A stretch of DNA of 64,000 nt from Bryoerythrophyllum caledonicum (lineage: Eukaryota > Streptophyta > Bryopsida > Pottiales > Pottiaceae): contig OZ020518.1 in NCBI GenBank assembly GCA_963971425.1, positions 19,022,784-19,086,783 of the forward strand. The letters are read 5' to 3'. The notes beneath the pieces are model-generated. The model made no database searches and was not told where the DNA came from. It saw nothing but the letters and a program-made list of their open reading frames with translations. Both the position numbers and the translations under genes were made by a program. Positions 38,290-50,229 of this stretch are shown piece by piece; position 1 is the first letter of the stretch, and every line of letters starts with the position of its first letter.

Positions 38290-38967
38290 AAATTCTAATG
38301 AAGATACCTCATTCTAAGTCAGGAAAACAACCGAACACAAGTCACATGCTTCACAAAGGTGTAACGGAGGAGAGAGTTTGTTGTTTGTGCAGGCCTCATC
38401 TCCTACAATCTCTTTGCCATGATCTGCGAGGGGAGCTACAATTATTTTGCATATGTTCAGTAATGGGGCAAACTGGATGAACTTGATGATACATTCAAGG
38501 GAGCTTTTGCAGGTGGGGAAGTATATTCACGCATTGTACCCGTAAAGCACTTGAAGAGAATCTGGATGATATAAAAGTTGCACTTGAGGGGTGGGAGAGG
38601 TACATAGCAGTAGACTTCCCTGCCTCCAACAAGGCAAAACCTTCATCAAGCATAAGGACGAGAAGAAATGGTCGGTTGAGAAACGGATTTACTGATGCTA
38701 CTACGACAGTCGCTTACAAGTTTCTTGCCTTTCCTCGGCAACAAATTTATGTTTGCGTTCACAATTAAAGAAATGGAGGATTCTAGTTAATTGGATTCTT
38801 ATGATAAGTTTTGCCATCGTGCCACAGACATGTAGTGGTAGGCTACGTGAAGACTTGTGGTGCATTGGTGGTAGTGATGAAGGAAGAAAGTTCATTGCGA
38901 AGTTGCGCGTAGGTGATACTGTTGTATTGTGGATAAAGCCACATCCAAATCCACTACAAAGATTTTG
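38290..38967 (+). pseudogene. Possible degenerate coding remnant, unrecognised
   Basis: Several short plus-strand open pieces follow one another with acceptor-like sites (GTTGTTTGTGCAG before 38393, CTTTTGCAG before 38512): LDDTFKGAFAGGEVYSRIVP, NLDDIKVALEGWERYIAVDF, then LREDLWCIGGSDEGRKFIAK-LRVGDTVVLWIKPHP. The last piece has the look of a conserved domain end and vaguely recalls F-box C-termini, but I cannot name it. It may be a decayed host gene or part of a transposon. Confidence 0.3.
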
Positions 38968-39229
38968 ATATTAATTTTTACTTAGAGCACAACAATCTAT
39001 ACTACTCAAAGAGAGGGATCATAGTGGACATGGTTAGTAAAAATATTCATCAAGAGTGAAAACTTATAGCATTTACAAGTCATTTACTGCCCATGACACT
39101 AAACATCAAAATCAGTGTAGCTCTTGACGACACTTAAAAGTTTTAAGCAGTTCGGCTAAGTGCGATTTCACACAAGTATATATATTGGGATTGTGATCTG
39201 TTTAACCCCCACTGATTGGTACAAAAGGT
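38968..39229. other. Intergenic, nothing recognised
   Basis: Short stretch between the coding remnant and the Copia LTR-like region; no feature seen. Confidence 0.4.
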
Positions 39230-40853
39230 GTCGTTGGCTAGGCAGGCTCACCAAGCAGGGAATGAGCTGCATAGTCGTTGTGAACTCTGGGGCAGTTTTT
39301 AGAGCCTGTAGCACGCATCCCCCAACCTTGGCCACGCAGGAGCTGTATTTGGATTACCGCTGGGACTTTACCGATACAGAGGCCTTTGAGGCAGCTCACA
39401 ACCCACTCTTCTTGTGTGTCATAGTCAATGAGTGTATTCACGTAAAGAGAGATACAAAAGGCTGAGAGCCCATATACATACAACTAATGACTATTGCTAT
39501 TGTTGTAACAGAAGAGGCGGTCCAATACAGACCGAGTACTATCTACAGTGGTGGATGTACAGGGCTTTGTAGGCCGAGAATACCAACAGCCCCCCGAGGC
39601 CTGATTCCAGACTCGCAGGTGAATGAGGGAGAGGACGAGTTAGGGCGAAGAGCGGGAGGGACCACCGAATCATGAGTCGAGTTCACGATCTTGTGAGAGG
39701 AGGGTGTACGTCGGAGTTGTTGTGGGGGCAGTCCATTGATTTTTGGTGTGTCTATGCAGGGCGTTCTTCTGTGGATGTGGTTGCACATCACGTTGCTGGT
39801 GGTGAGACAAGTTTTGGTGTCGCTCGGCGAGTGGACATGAAGGCTTGCATAAATGATTGAAGCGCAGGTGTCCATGGAGTTGGTGAATGTAGTCGGATGT
39901 AGTGGCCGAGAAGATGAGGGTTCGGAGACCGGTGAGGGAGCAATCTAGGGTTTTGGATATTGGTTTGTTTTGTTTGTCTGTGGTTACTAACTGTTGTGTT
40001 TGTTGTTGTTTGGCAGAGATCGTAGTTATGCATTCCCCTTCAAAACGTGTTCGCACACAAAGTGGTGTGCAACTTCTATGTGTTTAGTCCTGGCATGAAA
40101 AACCAGGTTTTTTGCGAGTTTAATGGGAGATTGGTTTTCACAGAAAAAAGGGACAAGTGAGGATGTGTGAAGATCTGCACGAATTTGTTGGCTCGAAATG
40201 GTAAGAGAGAGATGAGTGTTAGGTGATAAGAGAGGAAGGAATCTCACAGATAAGTCGGCAAAGCCAGGCAGCTTCAGAGGCGCCGGTAGAGAGAGAAACA
40301 TTTTCTGAGTCTGTAGAGGACTTTGCTACTGTGGGTTGACGTTTTGATTGCTAGGAAATAGTAGCTCTGATAAGGATGAAGTAATATCCCCCTGTGGATC
40401 TACGGGTTTCGTTGCACGTAGCCGAATCAACATCGGTGTACCCTTGGATGGGGGTGGTGATGTGATCACTATAAGAAAACCGTGTTTTAGGTGGCGTCAA
40501 GGTTGCAACGTGTTGTGTTTTCTGAGATGTCAGACGTTTGTCGGACAAAAGCCGCTCTACCTGAATTTTTTTTTGATGTTGCATGAAACGTGTTCGTGTT
40601 AAAGGCAAAATGCGCAGATGTCACCATGGACAGACACGTTTTGGAGGACGTCTGTAACAACGTGGTCACGTCTGACTCTCTGAGTGCAACGTCATAGAAA
40701 ACGTGGGAGGTCCACGTCAACCACTGTATTCATTTTCACTGTGGGATGATTGCAGACCGGTGCCCGAAAGTAAAAAACTTGAGCAAAATGGGCAGCTCTT
40801 CTACATAGATAGGCAAAACTTGTTTGTATGGAAACATTGGCTTTGCTTATATG

Positions 40854-41634
40854 GGATAAATTATTCTGATGGACTTACATGAACACATAAAACTAAAAAT
40901 TTATTAGTGGCTCAACTTAGATACACATGTTACATTATACATATATTTAGTATACATGATATTTTAAGTTGATAAAATGTGGGAATATTTGCTCATTAAT
41001 TTAAATTGGATCACACAACATGCTTGTTAATATAGCAATTCTAGTCATTCATTCTTTAAATTCATTTTATCAGAAGAATGAATTCAAAAAATGACAAATG
41101 TTTAGGTGGTCTTGAGTTGTTAAAAAATTATGAAAGTGGAAAAAAAAAAAAAAAGGTGTAAGTGGTCTTGTGGTGTTTCAAATTCTAAGAGTAATTAACA
41201 AAAATTGGAAATGGACAAACTACTGTAAGTTTGTTATAAAAATTTCAAGAGCGACTAAGAAAATGGGAAAGGTGAAAGTAGTCTTTGGCTTTAGAAAAAT
41301 TGAAAAAAGTGAATTAAAAAAAATGGGTAAGATTTAGAGTTGTTGGGTTGTTTTAAAAATTTGAAAAATTAGACAAAAAATTGACGGAAATGAATGAAGT
41401 GGAATATAAATGTTTTCAAAATGTCCCTGCTTTGAATAGAACTTTTTTATAAATTTACAAGTGGTCTTCAGTTTTAGGGTAGCTCAAAAGAGTGAATAAA
41501 AAACTTTAGGAATGGTTGAAGGGATCCTGGAATCTTCTAACAATTCCAAGAGTGAATGAATAAAATGGAAAAGGTGTAAGTGGTCTTTGAGTTTTTTAAA
41601 ACTCACAAATGGATAAATTTATTAGGAAAGGCAC
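40854..41634. repeat. CACTA internal repeat block 1
   Basis: A unique-looking head (GGACTTACATGAACAC, 40871 on) is followed by degenerate units of about 65-90 bases containing AAGTGGTCTT...GAGTGAATAAAAAATGG. The same head and units recur in block 2 at 44107-45540, so the two blocks are a direct duplication. Confidence 0.75.
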
Positions 41635-43960
41635 CGTGGGTTTTTTTCGGGTACGTTGTCCTGATGTAAACATCTACAGTGTGTAAAGTATTTACTTGTT
41701 TATCTTTTTGGAAAGATCTTTGATTTGGAGGACGAAACTTATTGGTGACGCTTCTAGTAGCTTCAAAGTGACGCTTATTGTTCATGGAATTTGTTTAAAA
41801 GGCGAAAGCCGTAAACAATATTGATCAATTCGAAGTAATCCTTTACGTTTTTAAAGTTTGTGTTTGGATTTGAAGTTTGAACTAATATGTCGAACTGCAG
41901 GGTTTTTATGGAGTCACAAAAACTAGAGTTTGAACTGGAGGTAGATTTACAGCTTTCCTTGTCTCAGTTGCCAATTCAACCATCCCAGTTGGTGGTTTCC
42001 ACACCATTGCCAATTCACCCACAAGATGAAGCTGGGTCTTCTCGTCCGTTGAAGCAGCCTTGTGTTGAGCAGCGTTGACATGGAAATCTCCAAAAAGACA
42101 TTCGTGTTTTAATAATCTTACTTCAAACTAGATGTATTGAACCGGGCACCCGTGAAGTGGTATTTGAAGGAAGCTTCGAGGGCCTGAACGAAGACCATTA
42201 TTTCTGTATACCTAGGCCAATCGAGCTAAGTGTTGGCCACCATCGTTGGTTAGAAGGGCCAGTGAATCCTTTGACAAAGACTCAACGTGCTGATTACATC
42301 GCAATTACTATCAAGCGCATCCTCAAGTTCTAGCAGATGGAATAGCACTGTTCTTTGACTTTAGTTTTTACCTCTACTTGATTTTAATTGAAGCTTTGTA
42401 CTAAATTTAAGTGTTTTGTGTTTCATTTGAATGTTAGAAGTTAAAAGATGGTAGATAGAGGGTAGTTTACATCCTAGTTAGAACTCTAAAAGTTTGTTGA
42501 CCTTTAAAGATAAGTAGATACTTATCTTTTGAGTTTTCCTAGGGCCAATGGGTGTTTTAAGGCCCATGTGATATGCACATGGGCTGATCTTATCCACCTT
42601 TGGGGTCTAGAGGATAGGTAGGCATCTTCTTTCTCCCTCTTAATCGGGTTTTGGGGGGAAAATGAGGGAGTGTGCTTTTAGAGTGAGGTGTGTGTGGGTG
42701 TAAAGAGCCGAGAGTTTGATGAGCCATAACTCTGGTTGTAAGAAATATTTTGAAATGAAATTTTAAGGGTTTCTTCCTCTTTGAGATGCGCTTTCAGAGA
42801 GATTATTTTTGTTTGATTTGGAATTGTAAACAAAGAGTTACAAGCGTGTGAGTGGAGGAGGGTCGGCTGCCACCTAACAAAGAGGAGCAGAGATTCGGGC
42901 GGCCACCGAAGTTTGTAGTTTTTGCATCTCTCTTTGAAAATTTCAAGAGTTGTAGAACTTTTGTTTAGCTTTTCATAGACATATCATTCAAGTTAGTTGG
43001 AGTTGAATTGCAAAAGTTATGAAGGTTTGAAATTGTGAAAACCCGAGACCATCCATTGAGAGAGCAGAGGTTTCAACAAGCCAAAACTTTTGGACAGTAG
43101 TTTAGAATGATTTGAGATTTAAAGGGTGTGTGCACCATTGTCATAGTTCTCCAAAAAGCTGTTACAATTAAGATTTGAAATTTTGAAAAAGAAGTTATGA
43201 GTGATTGAATTTCTAGAAGGGCGGAACTTTGAACTCATATAACTTTCGGACAGTAGCTTAGAATGACTTGAAATTTGGAGGAGTCTTAATTATCTATATT
43301 AGCTTTCCAAATAGTTATTCCACTTAGTTGTTGGAGTTTTGAGTCATCTGTGGCATGTGTTTGAAGGTCACAACCTTGGTGGAATCTTTTCCATTGTGTT
43401 TTTGAACACTTCTTTTGAGTTTCCTTGTGATTTTGAACACATGAAGATTTGAAGATTTGAAGACAAAAAGACATGAAGACTCGTGTATTGTGGCTTGTGG
43501 CTTCATATTCCTAGCCGGATTTAGAGGCTAGTTGTTTTCAATTCTGTTTCGTAAATTTTGTTGCGGAGAAGTGGGGATGATCACCCACACGGTCGTATTT
43601 ATGTTGTTCACACCGGTAAGGCGCGATTGCTGGTCACCGTGGGTTTGAATTTTAGGAGCCAATCATTCGGACGGTTTCAGCTTGTGGTCTGGCCGTCCTG
43701 TTTTATCCGTCCGAGGCAGTGGTTTCTTATCACCCACCCTTACCCTTAATCCTTTAGAACCACCACAGGATAGGCCAACGGAGAGGAATTTCAAGATTGA
43801 AGACTGAAGACTGAAGGTTGAAGATTACAAGATTTGACGAAACTCCATAGCAGACTATTAAAAGTCGCAGCCAGATACCTCGCGTATTCTCAAGGCGCGC
43901 TCCTCTCTACCCGACAACGTGTTTACAAGTTACAATACTTAATAGGGTGGATATAGAAAT
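41635..43960 (+). other. CACTA core between the repeat blocks; possible captured coding piece
   Basis: Two plus-strand open pieces, 41887-42078 (ESQKLEFELEVDLQLSLSQL) and 42127-42333 (GTREVVFEGSFEGLNEDHYF ... KTQRADYIAITIKRILKF, ending at a TAG), look protein-like but match no family I know; the second has no obvious start. They could be captured host exons. Downstream, 42350-43900 is AT-rich with a duplicated phrase (GGACAGTAG(T/C)TTAGAATGA near 43094 and 43251). No transposase is seen. Confidence 0.45.
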
Positions 43961-45540
43961 GAACCAAGTAGCAATGGGTCTAGGAGTGTTCTACACATAA
44001 ATTGAGTGATCAAAGACAATGGAAACGTGAAAGTGGTCTTTGGGTATCTTAAAACTCACAAAAATAAATAGATTCAATTAGGTAAGATATAAGTTGTCTT
44101 CTGGATAAATTATTTATTGGACTTACAGGAACACTTGAAACTAAAAATTATGTTAATGGCTCAATTGAAATGCACATGTTACATATATTTTGTATACATA
44201 ATATTTTTAAGTTGATTAAATATGGGATTATTTGCTCACTAATTTAAATAATATCATAGAGCATGCTTGTTAATATAGTAGTTCTAGTAATTCATTCTTT
44301 AAATTCATGAATTTAGTGGCAAATGTTTGAGTGGTTGTTAATAAATTGCAAAAGTGGGAGAAAAAATGAAGAAGGTGAAAGTGGACTTTAAATTCAGGAA
44401 AACTAAAAAGAGTGTTTAAAAAAAAATGGGTATGGTTTAAACTTTAGAGGTATTGGGTTGTATTAAAATTCGATGACAAACATAATTGACAACCTACTAC
44501 CTATAAATTTAAAAAAAAATGGAATGAATGAATTGGTCTTGGGCTTCTCTAAAAATTGCAAGAGTGAATGAAAAAAAAATGGAGAATGAATAAGTAGTCT
44601 TTGGTTTAGAAAAAACTCAAAAGACTGAATAAAAATCAAAAGAAATGGTTGAATTGGTCATCAAGTGTTTCTTACATCTGAGGATTGTAATAAAAATAAA
44701 AATGTGTGAGTGATTATCAGGTGTTTTTTTAAATACAAACCCATTGAAGAAATAATTGAGAAACGTTGAAGTGCTCTTCATATGTTTGGAAACTTGGAAG
44801 GTTAAAAAAAGTTAAATGGGAATGCATGAGTGGTCTTGGGTAGTTAGAAAAATTGCAAGAGTGACTAGAGAAAATTGGGAAATTAAACAATGGTCTTCTG
44901 TTTAGTCAAAACAAAAAAGAGTGAATAGTAAAATAGAAAATGGGTGAAGCGCTCTTGAAGGGTTTCAAAGATTTGAGTATTGATTTTTTTTTTGGGAAAT
45001 GTGTAAGTGTTTTTTGGGTCTTTAAATTGCCCCAAGTTTGAAGAAAAAATGGGAAAACTTAAAGTTGTCTTAGGGGGTTTTAGGAGTGAATTAATAAAAC
45101 ATGAAAGGTTGAAGTGATCTTGGTTGAAGTGCTTCTCGAATGTTTTACAAGTGAAGATTGAAAAAAATGGAAAAACTTGAAGTGCTCTTTTGATGTTTGG
45201 AAACTTAGAAGGTTAAAAACAAAATAATGCACATGGATGAAGTGGTCTTAGGCTGTTATCAAATTTGCAAGACCAAATGACAAAAATTGGGAAACTGTCA
45301 AGTGGTTTACCGTTTACACAAAACTCAAAACAATGAATAAAAAGAATGGGAAATGGTTGAATTGCTCATGGATTTAGGCATAAGTCTCAATATTATATTA
45401 AAAAGGAAAAGTGTGTAAATGCTCATTGAGTGTTTTAAAACTAAAAACATTGAATTAAAAAAGGCAAAAGTTGCACGAAAAATGGGGTGTTTATAAAGTT
45501 GAAATAGTAAATGCAAAAGTTCTACATGAGTGTATTTAAC
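43961..45540. repeat. CACTA internal repeat block 2
   Basis: Opens with the tail unit of block 1 (GTGGTCTTTGGGTATCTT), then repeats the head (GGACTTACAGGAACAC at 44113) and about 15-20 degenerate units with the same AAGTGGTCTT...GAATAAAAA theme. Much longer than block 1. Confidence 0.75.
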
Positions 45541-47950
45541 CGAGGAACATATTTTGCACTTCCTTATCACATTGTTTATTTTCTTTGGCCTAGCCACTTC
45601 TTCATAGTTTTCCTTTTCAGTACAAACATTTCAAAATGTTGATGAATAGAGATATGTATATTCCTCAATTACAGATTGGATAAACTTAAAATAGATTCAA
45701 AGAGCGGCCAAGGATGCAACAACTTGAAGAGAATAGAGAACCACACATGTTGTATTAATGGATTCCCTACATTGCAAAATACACCATAATCAATAATATT
45801 CAAATCATTCACTTACAACTTGAAGTTTGTCAACTACAGTTGCCGTTACAATTGCCATCATTTATGACTGACATCATCGAAGATGACACCAAATATGTGT
45901 ATGTAAATGTCACTACAAACATGGAGTATCCAGAATGACGTCGCCCATGACATTGGTGTTGACATCCTCATCGGAACTACGTCATCATCAACGGAACTAC
46001 ATCATCCTCAACATAACTACGTCATCTTCAACGGATTTACTGTAGAAGATCGCTTAGAGCAGAAGTATTTAAACATGGAGATGAATTAATATCATGAAAG
46101 GTCGGATCACCTTTCATCCATAGTTGATGAAATTTGTCGCAAGGAAGGAAGAGCCGAAGGGCGACTCACACAAAAGCAACCTCCACATCACCCACACTTT
46201 ACTTTTAGAAGTGTGGGTGGGAGCAAATTAAACTTAGGTGATAGCAGTGGCAGGTGGGGAGCCGCGAAGCTGACTACAATGCTAAGAGGAGGGAGATTAG
46301 GAGATCAACAAGGAGTAGAGAGAGGTGACTTGAAGGTTGAAGCAAAGCAATGGCGGCTATGGCAGCAGCTATGGCTAGAGCCATGGAGCGGTGAAGACGG
46401 AACTAGCTCGGAGAAAGGAAGGCGATTTGCAGCAGATAAAAAAGGCAAGGAGAGAGCTTAAATGGAAGAACAAGGACAAGAGGAGGTTTGGCCATAGCCA
46501 GCTGACCCCAGCCATAGCTGACCTCAACCATGGCTAGGAAACCGTAGCCATAGCCAAGTTCAGTGCTCGCCACCACGGAGAGGCTGCAGCTATAGCAAGT
46601 GTGAGCTTAAGTATTTGTAAGTTTACACGTTAGTACCTCCTTCTCTCGTACTTCCTTGATGTGAATGTGTGCGCTTTGTCACCTAGACCATGGTGATAGG
46701 GAGGCTACCGTTTGACCCTGAGGTAGATGTGGAAGTGGCAAATGAGTACTAGTGGCAGCAAGTGGACAAGCGCAAGGTCCATTCTGATTACGCAAGAAAG
46801 ATTGATATGGTAAGTAGTCGTATCGCCGAGATCAAGTATATCAAGCTATGAGTACGGGCAATGAAGTGGTGGGTGAAGAGAACATAACGGAGCAAGAGGC
46901 GGTTGAACCCCTTTGTAGCAATTAGGCAGACATCAAGGTACGCAGAAAGTCGATGAACCCCTTTTTTGGAAGTTCTTTGAATCCTCTTGCCGTAGAAGAT
47001 GATGTACTTTGCGACTTGAACGCCGTAGACATGACATCTTCACGTCGATTGTGACGTCCTGGTTGACATTGCAAATAACATAGTGTTATGTCATTGAAGA
47101 CGAGGGCAGTTCCTCTAATTTACATGGAGCATTGTTGTGAAATTATAGATTGTCCTTTGCACTTTAATATGTCATCTCTATGAACTCTTGGAGGAAGAGA
47201 GTGAAGCACAAGGTGAGCCATCAACCCGCCCATGACGTGCTATGAAGACAACAAAACAAACAACTACTGCGGTAGGAAGCAATGGCCCAACACCAAAGCG
47301 TGCCAATCTACCCAAGCCTCTACGAGTTTTGTTAAACAAGTGCTAGCATGACTTGATTGATGTCACAATGTACGGACAGTGTCTTTTGAGATGTTTGAAA
47401 CAACATCTCCCATTTTTTGTTGCGTTAGATGAGACATGATGTATATGTCTTAGTTGGATTTAGTAGAACATGAAGATGTATTATTTGTCGTTGTTATAGA
47501 CGACGAATGCAACAACGGTATTGCTGGGTTCACCACCGTGCATGTTACTGTAAATGTCAAGCCAACAATCGATGTTAATGGCATGTTCATCTTTCACATC
47601 AGCGCTAACATCATGGCTTCTCTGTACTCATGTTTAGTCCACGCTAAAGTGGACACCACATATTTAGCCATACTTGTTGTGCATGTTAAAATAAATGTTG
47701 AAATAAACAAAGAGAATGTGCAAGTGAACATGGGCTCCAGCATGGCAAATGTCAATGTAAACATATTGCCGGATGGGTTGTTGATGCTCAACAACACCTC
47801 TCAATGTTTGATGTGGTGTCGTAAGAAATGCGCCATCGTTAAGAAAAACGTATTCCATAACATGGACATATTCGACTTAACGTCAATTCTAACAATCCTG
47901 GGTGGAGATAAAATGCCCAAAAATTGATGACGTGGGCTGTATACATCATG
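45541..47950. other. CACTA right interior, no gene recognised
   Basis: Includes small tandem motifs (ACGTCATC..CAACGGAACTA, 45970-46040), a GC-richer stretch with an 82-codon plus-strand frame (46213-46461), and a 157-codon frame (47454-47927) rich in Val, Asn and Ile. Neither shows a domain; the second lies beside subterminal repeats and may be incidental. Confidence 0.5.
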
Positions 47951-48920
47951 CGAGGGGGATCCACGTCAGCAAAGTACAAAATTTCACGCCATTGCCCGGT
48001 CAAATTGGTGTTGGATGAAAAAAGTCCCACGTGGCAACACCTAATGAAATCATTGCTTATGTGGACATGTACATCTGCCCACGGGGAGCCTTTCCCAAAG
48101 CAATTCAGACCTCGTTCTTTTGGACGTCATGATGTTGACAACCCCAAATCACCCTTGTCACATAAAATTTGGCATGTTTTTTGCCTGTCTAGGTAGACAG
48201 ATTTTAGGTGACATCAACATTAACGTTAGAGCATGTTTTTTCTGACGTTCATACATGTTTCTGGGCGCGTTATATAAAACACGGTTTTCTTGTAGTGGAT
48301 GGGCGTAGAAAAGGCTATAGAAAGAGGTTTTCTTCAGATAGCGGAGGATGTGGTGGATAACATCAAGGTGAAGTTGTTGCGGTGCAGTCATGTATCAAGA
48401 GACAAGTCCGACGGAGAAGGCCACGTCGAGACGTATATTGGTGAAAAAGATCAACTTTCCGACAAGTTTACAATGAGAGGTGGAGTCAATATGTCGTGAA
48501 CCCATATGAGTAAGGAGATGAAGGTGGGGGGTAGCGGGACATGCTCAGCTTTGCATTTGGACATGCCGCTTTTGGTTAAGATTTGAATGGCATATTCAGA
48601 TTGGTTGTGAAAAATGCCTGTGGGCAGATGTTTAAATTCTATCCCTAAGTATTTGTTGACGATGCCTACATCTATTAAAACAAATTTTGTTTTGAGTTGT
48701 CTTTTCAATCAGTGGATGACTTCCTTGTCATCGCCTGAAATAAAAATATCATCTACGTAGACAACTAAGAGTGTTTGGTGGTCACTTGAACCTTTGTAAT
48801 AGAGATTATTGTCACTTTCTAGCGTGTGAAGCCATGTAAAATCATATATGCGTTGATGTGTGCATACCATGCCCGCGGGCCAGGGTTGTCTACATAGACG
48901 GACAGGGGCCCAAAGACAGC

Positions 48921-48958
48921 GGACGGACGGACAGTAGGACGGACGGACAGGACGGACA
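48921..48958. repeat. (GGAC)n-like subterminal repeat of hAT
   Basis: GGACGGACGGACAG-type units, about nine GGAC/GGACA copies, 40 bases inside the left hAT end. Subterminal short repeats are usual transposase contacts in hAT elements. Confidence 0.75.
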
Positions 48959-49077
48959 ACACTTTTTGGCGGACAGTTGCGTGTAAAAAAAAATTACGAA
49001 CCCTAAATCAAATTTTCAACTTACCCCCTGGTAAAACACGTGTGCACGACACGTCAGACGGCTTTCCACGTCACATC

Positions 49078-49420
49078 AAGGGGCGGGCGCGTGCCTTCGG
49101 ACCGCGCGCGCAGCATTTGGGGCCGGGCGCGTACCAATCTGGACCGGGCGCGTTCATGAAGGGCCGGGCGCGTTCCAATTAGGGCCGGGCGCGTACGATT
49201 TAAGACCGGGCGCGTACCCCTAAGGGCCGGGCGCGTGCATAGCAGGGCCGGGCGCGTAGCACTCAGGGCCGGGCGCGTACCGTCAAGGTCGGGCGTGTAC
49301 CGTTAGGGGCCGGGCGCGTAGCGTCACGGGCCTGGCGCGTACCATTGTGGGTCGCGCGCGCACCTGCCTATCGGGCGCGCGCGGTTAGGGGCCGGGCGCG
49401 CGCGGTCGAACACTGCGTTT
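49078..49420. repeat. GC-rich minisatellite GGGCCGGGCGCGTAC
   Basis: About 14 units of 20-26 bases with core GGGCCGGGCGCGTAC and a variable 6-9-base spacer. Extremely GC- and CpG-rich in an otherwise moderate context. It lies between the left end of hAT and the end of its coding region. Confidence 0.92.
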
Positions 49421-49634
49421 GCCCCTCAAAAGGGCTGAGGTTTAGAGAATTTGAAAGAATACAATTGTACCAGGGAGCTCTAACATTAAAATTATTTATT
49501 TCAATGTGGTGCTTTCATGAATGGGCACTCTCGACACCAAGTACATATTTTAAAACCGCGGTTCTATTGTACCATGCTAACACCAGACAACTAAAAACAC
49601 TTTTAACTTGTAGTACCCTCGTGTCCGTCATCTT

Positions 49635-50229
49635 TTAATCATCTGAGCTTGAGGATTCTTCATTGTGTTTCCGCTTCCGTTTTGATCGGCGAACATTTTG
49701 GGGAAGAGAAAGCCCGCGAAGCACCACCGTATTGTCGCCAGGTACTTCATCGCAATCCTCATCGTCTGCATCATCGCCCGATGATGAGAAGTTCTCCGCT
49801 GAATTTTCCAAGACTGGTGCCACGTTCTCCTCAATCTCCGAGGCCAAGTTTCGTAGTTGTAGCTCGGCTCCGGTAGTTAATGCGGCATTCACAAGTCGTT
49901 TTACTCGGATATTCTTCCTCTTGTCTGTTACTCCATCCATGTTTTTGGAGCGGTTGCCTTTGGCCCCAATGACTCTCTCCGAGGTTCCGCTTCGCCAAGG
50001 TCCCGTGAAGAAAGGGAGAGTACCGAAGTTCTGTGTCCCCAAATGGCTGCTCATAGTAGAGGACCCTGCCCTCGCGGAGGGAAGTTGTGGGGTTAGTATC
50101 GCGCGCTCCACACCACCATTTGGGCCAAGTGCGCTACGGTGAACGGGTGGCCGAACAATTGTTGAAGAGGTCTTTTTCTTTACACGTAAAAGAGTTCTTC
50201 TGATCGATGCGGTACTTTGAGCACGTGGC
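49635..50229 (-). pseudogene. hAT transposase C-terminal extension, beyond the Gypsy insertion
   Basis: Open minus-strand frame ending SKRKRKHNEESSSSDD. It contains RRTLLRVKKKTSSTIVRP and an acidic stretch (SSSGDDADDEDCDEVPGD), so it is charged and probably disordered. Across the empty Gypsy site the frame is continuous with plus-side sequence near 61166-61265 (DMPLQDLFRRPRAQSTASI), but lies in a different frame from the main transposase, which ends at 61242. It is most simply the displaced tail of the hAT protein after a frameshift; a separate small gene is possible. Confidence 0.5.

Larger units (their letters stand above)
40467..48297. mobile_element. CACTA (En/Spm) DNA transposon, 7.8 kb, apparently non-autonomous
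   Basis: Ends CACTATAAGAAAACCGTG (left) and, in reverse complement, CACTACAAGAAAACCGTG (right) are terminal inverted repeats with the CACTA hallmark, flanked by the 3-base duplication GAT (40464-40466, 48298-48300). Subterminal regions (about 40480-40740 and 47950-48280) are rich in ACGTC/ACGTG motifs, which in CACTA elements act as transposase-binding sites. No TNP2-like transposase is visible, so it would need help in trans. The interior has two blocks of degenerate AT-rich tandem repeats and an unexplained 2.3-kb core. Confidence 0.92.
39230..48880 (-). mobile_element. Ty1/Copia retrotransposon remnant (fossil), interrupted by CACTA
   Basis: A fossil on the minus strand in two segments around the CACTA insertion: 48298-48880 (end of RT, with YVDD and NKYLGIEFKHLPTGIF) and 39230-40466 (RNase H text such as TDVDSATCNETRRSTGGYY and ARTKHIEV). 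An LTR-like region beginning TGTTGG follows a purine-rich tract at 39588; its far end (about 39230) is a guess. The element is clearly broken, lacks its 5' half here, and is the oldest layer of this nest because CACTA and hAT both sit in it. Confidence 0.8.

Noticed and set aside
47454-47927. A 157-codon gene near the right CACTA end
   Set aside because: No recognisable domain; it lies beside ACGT-rich subterminal repeats and is probably incidental.
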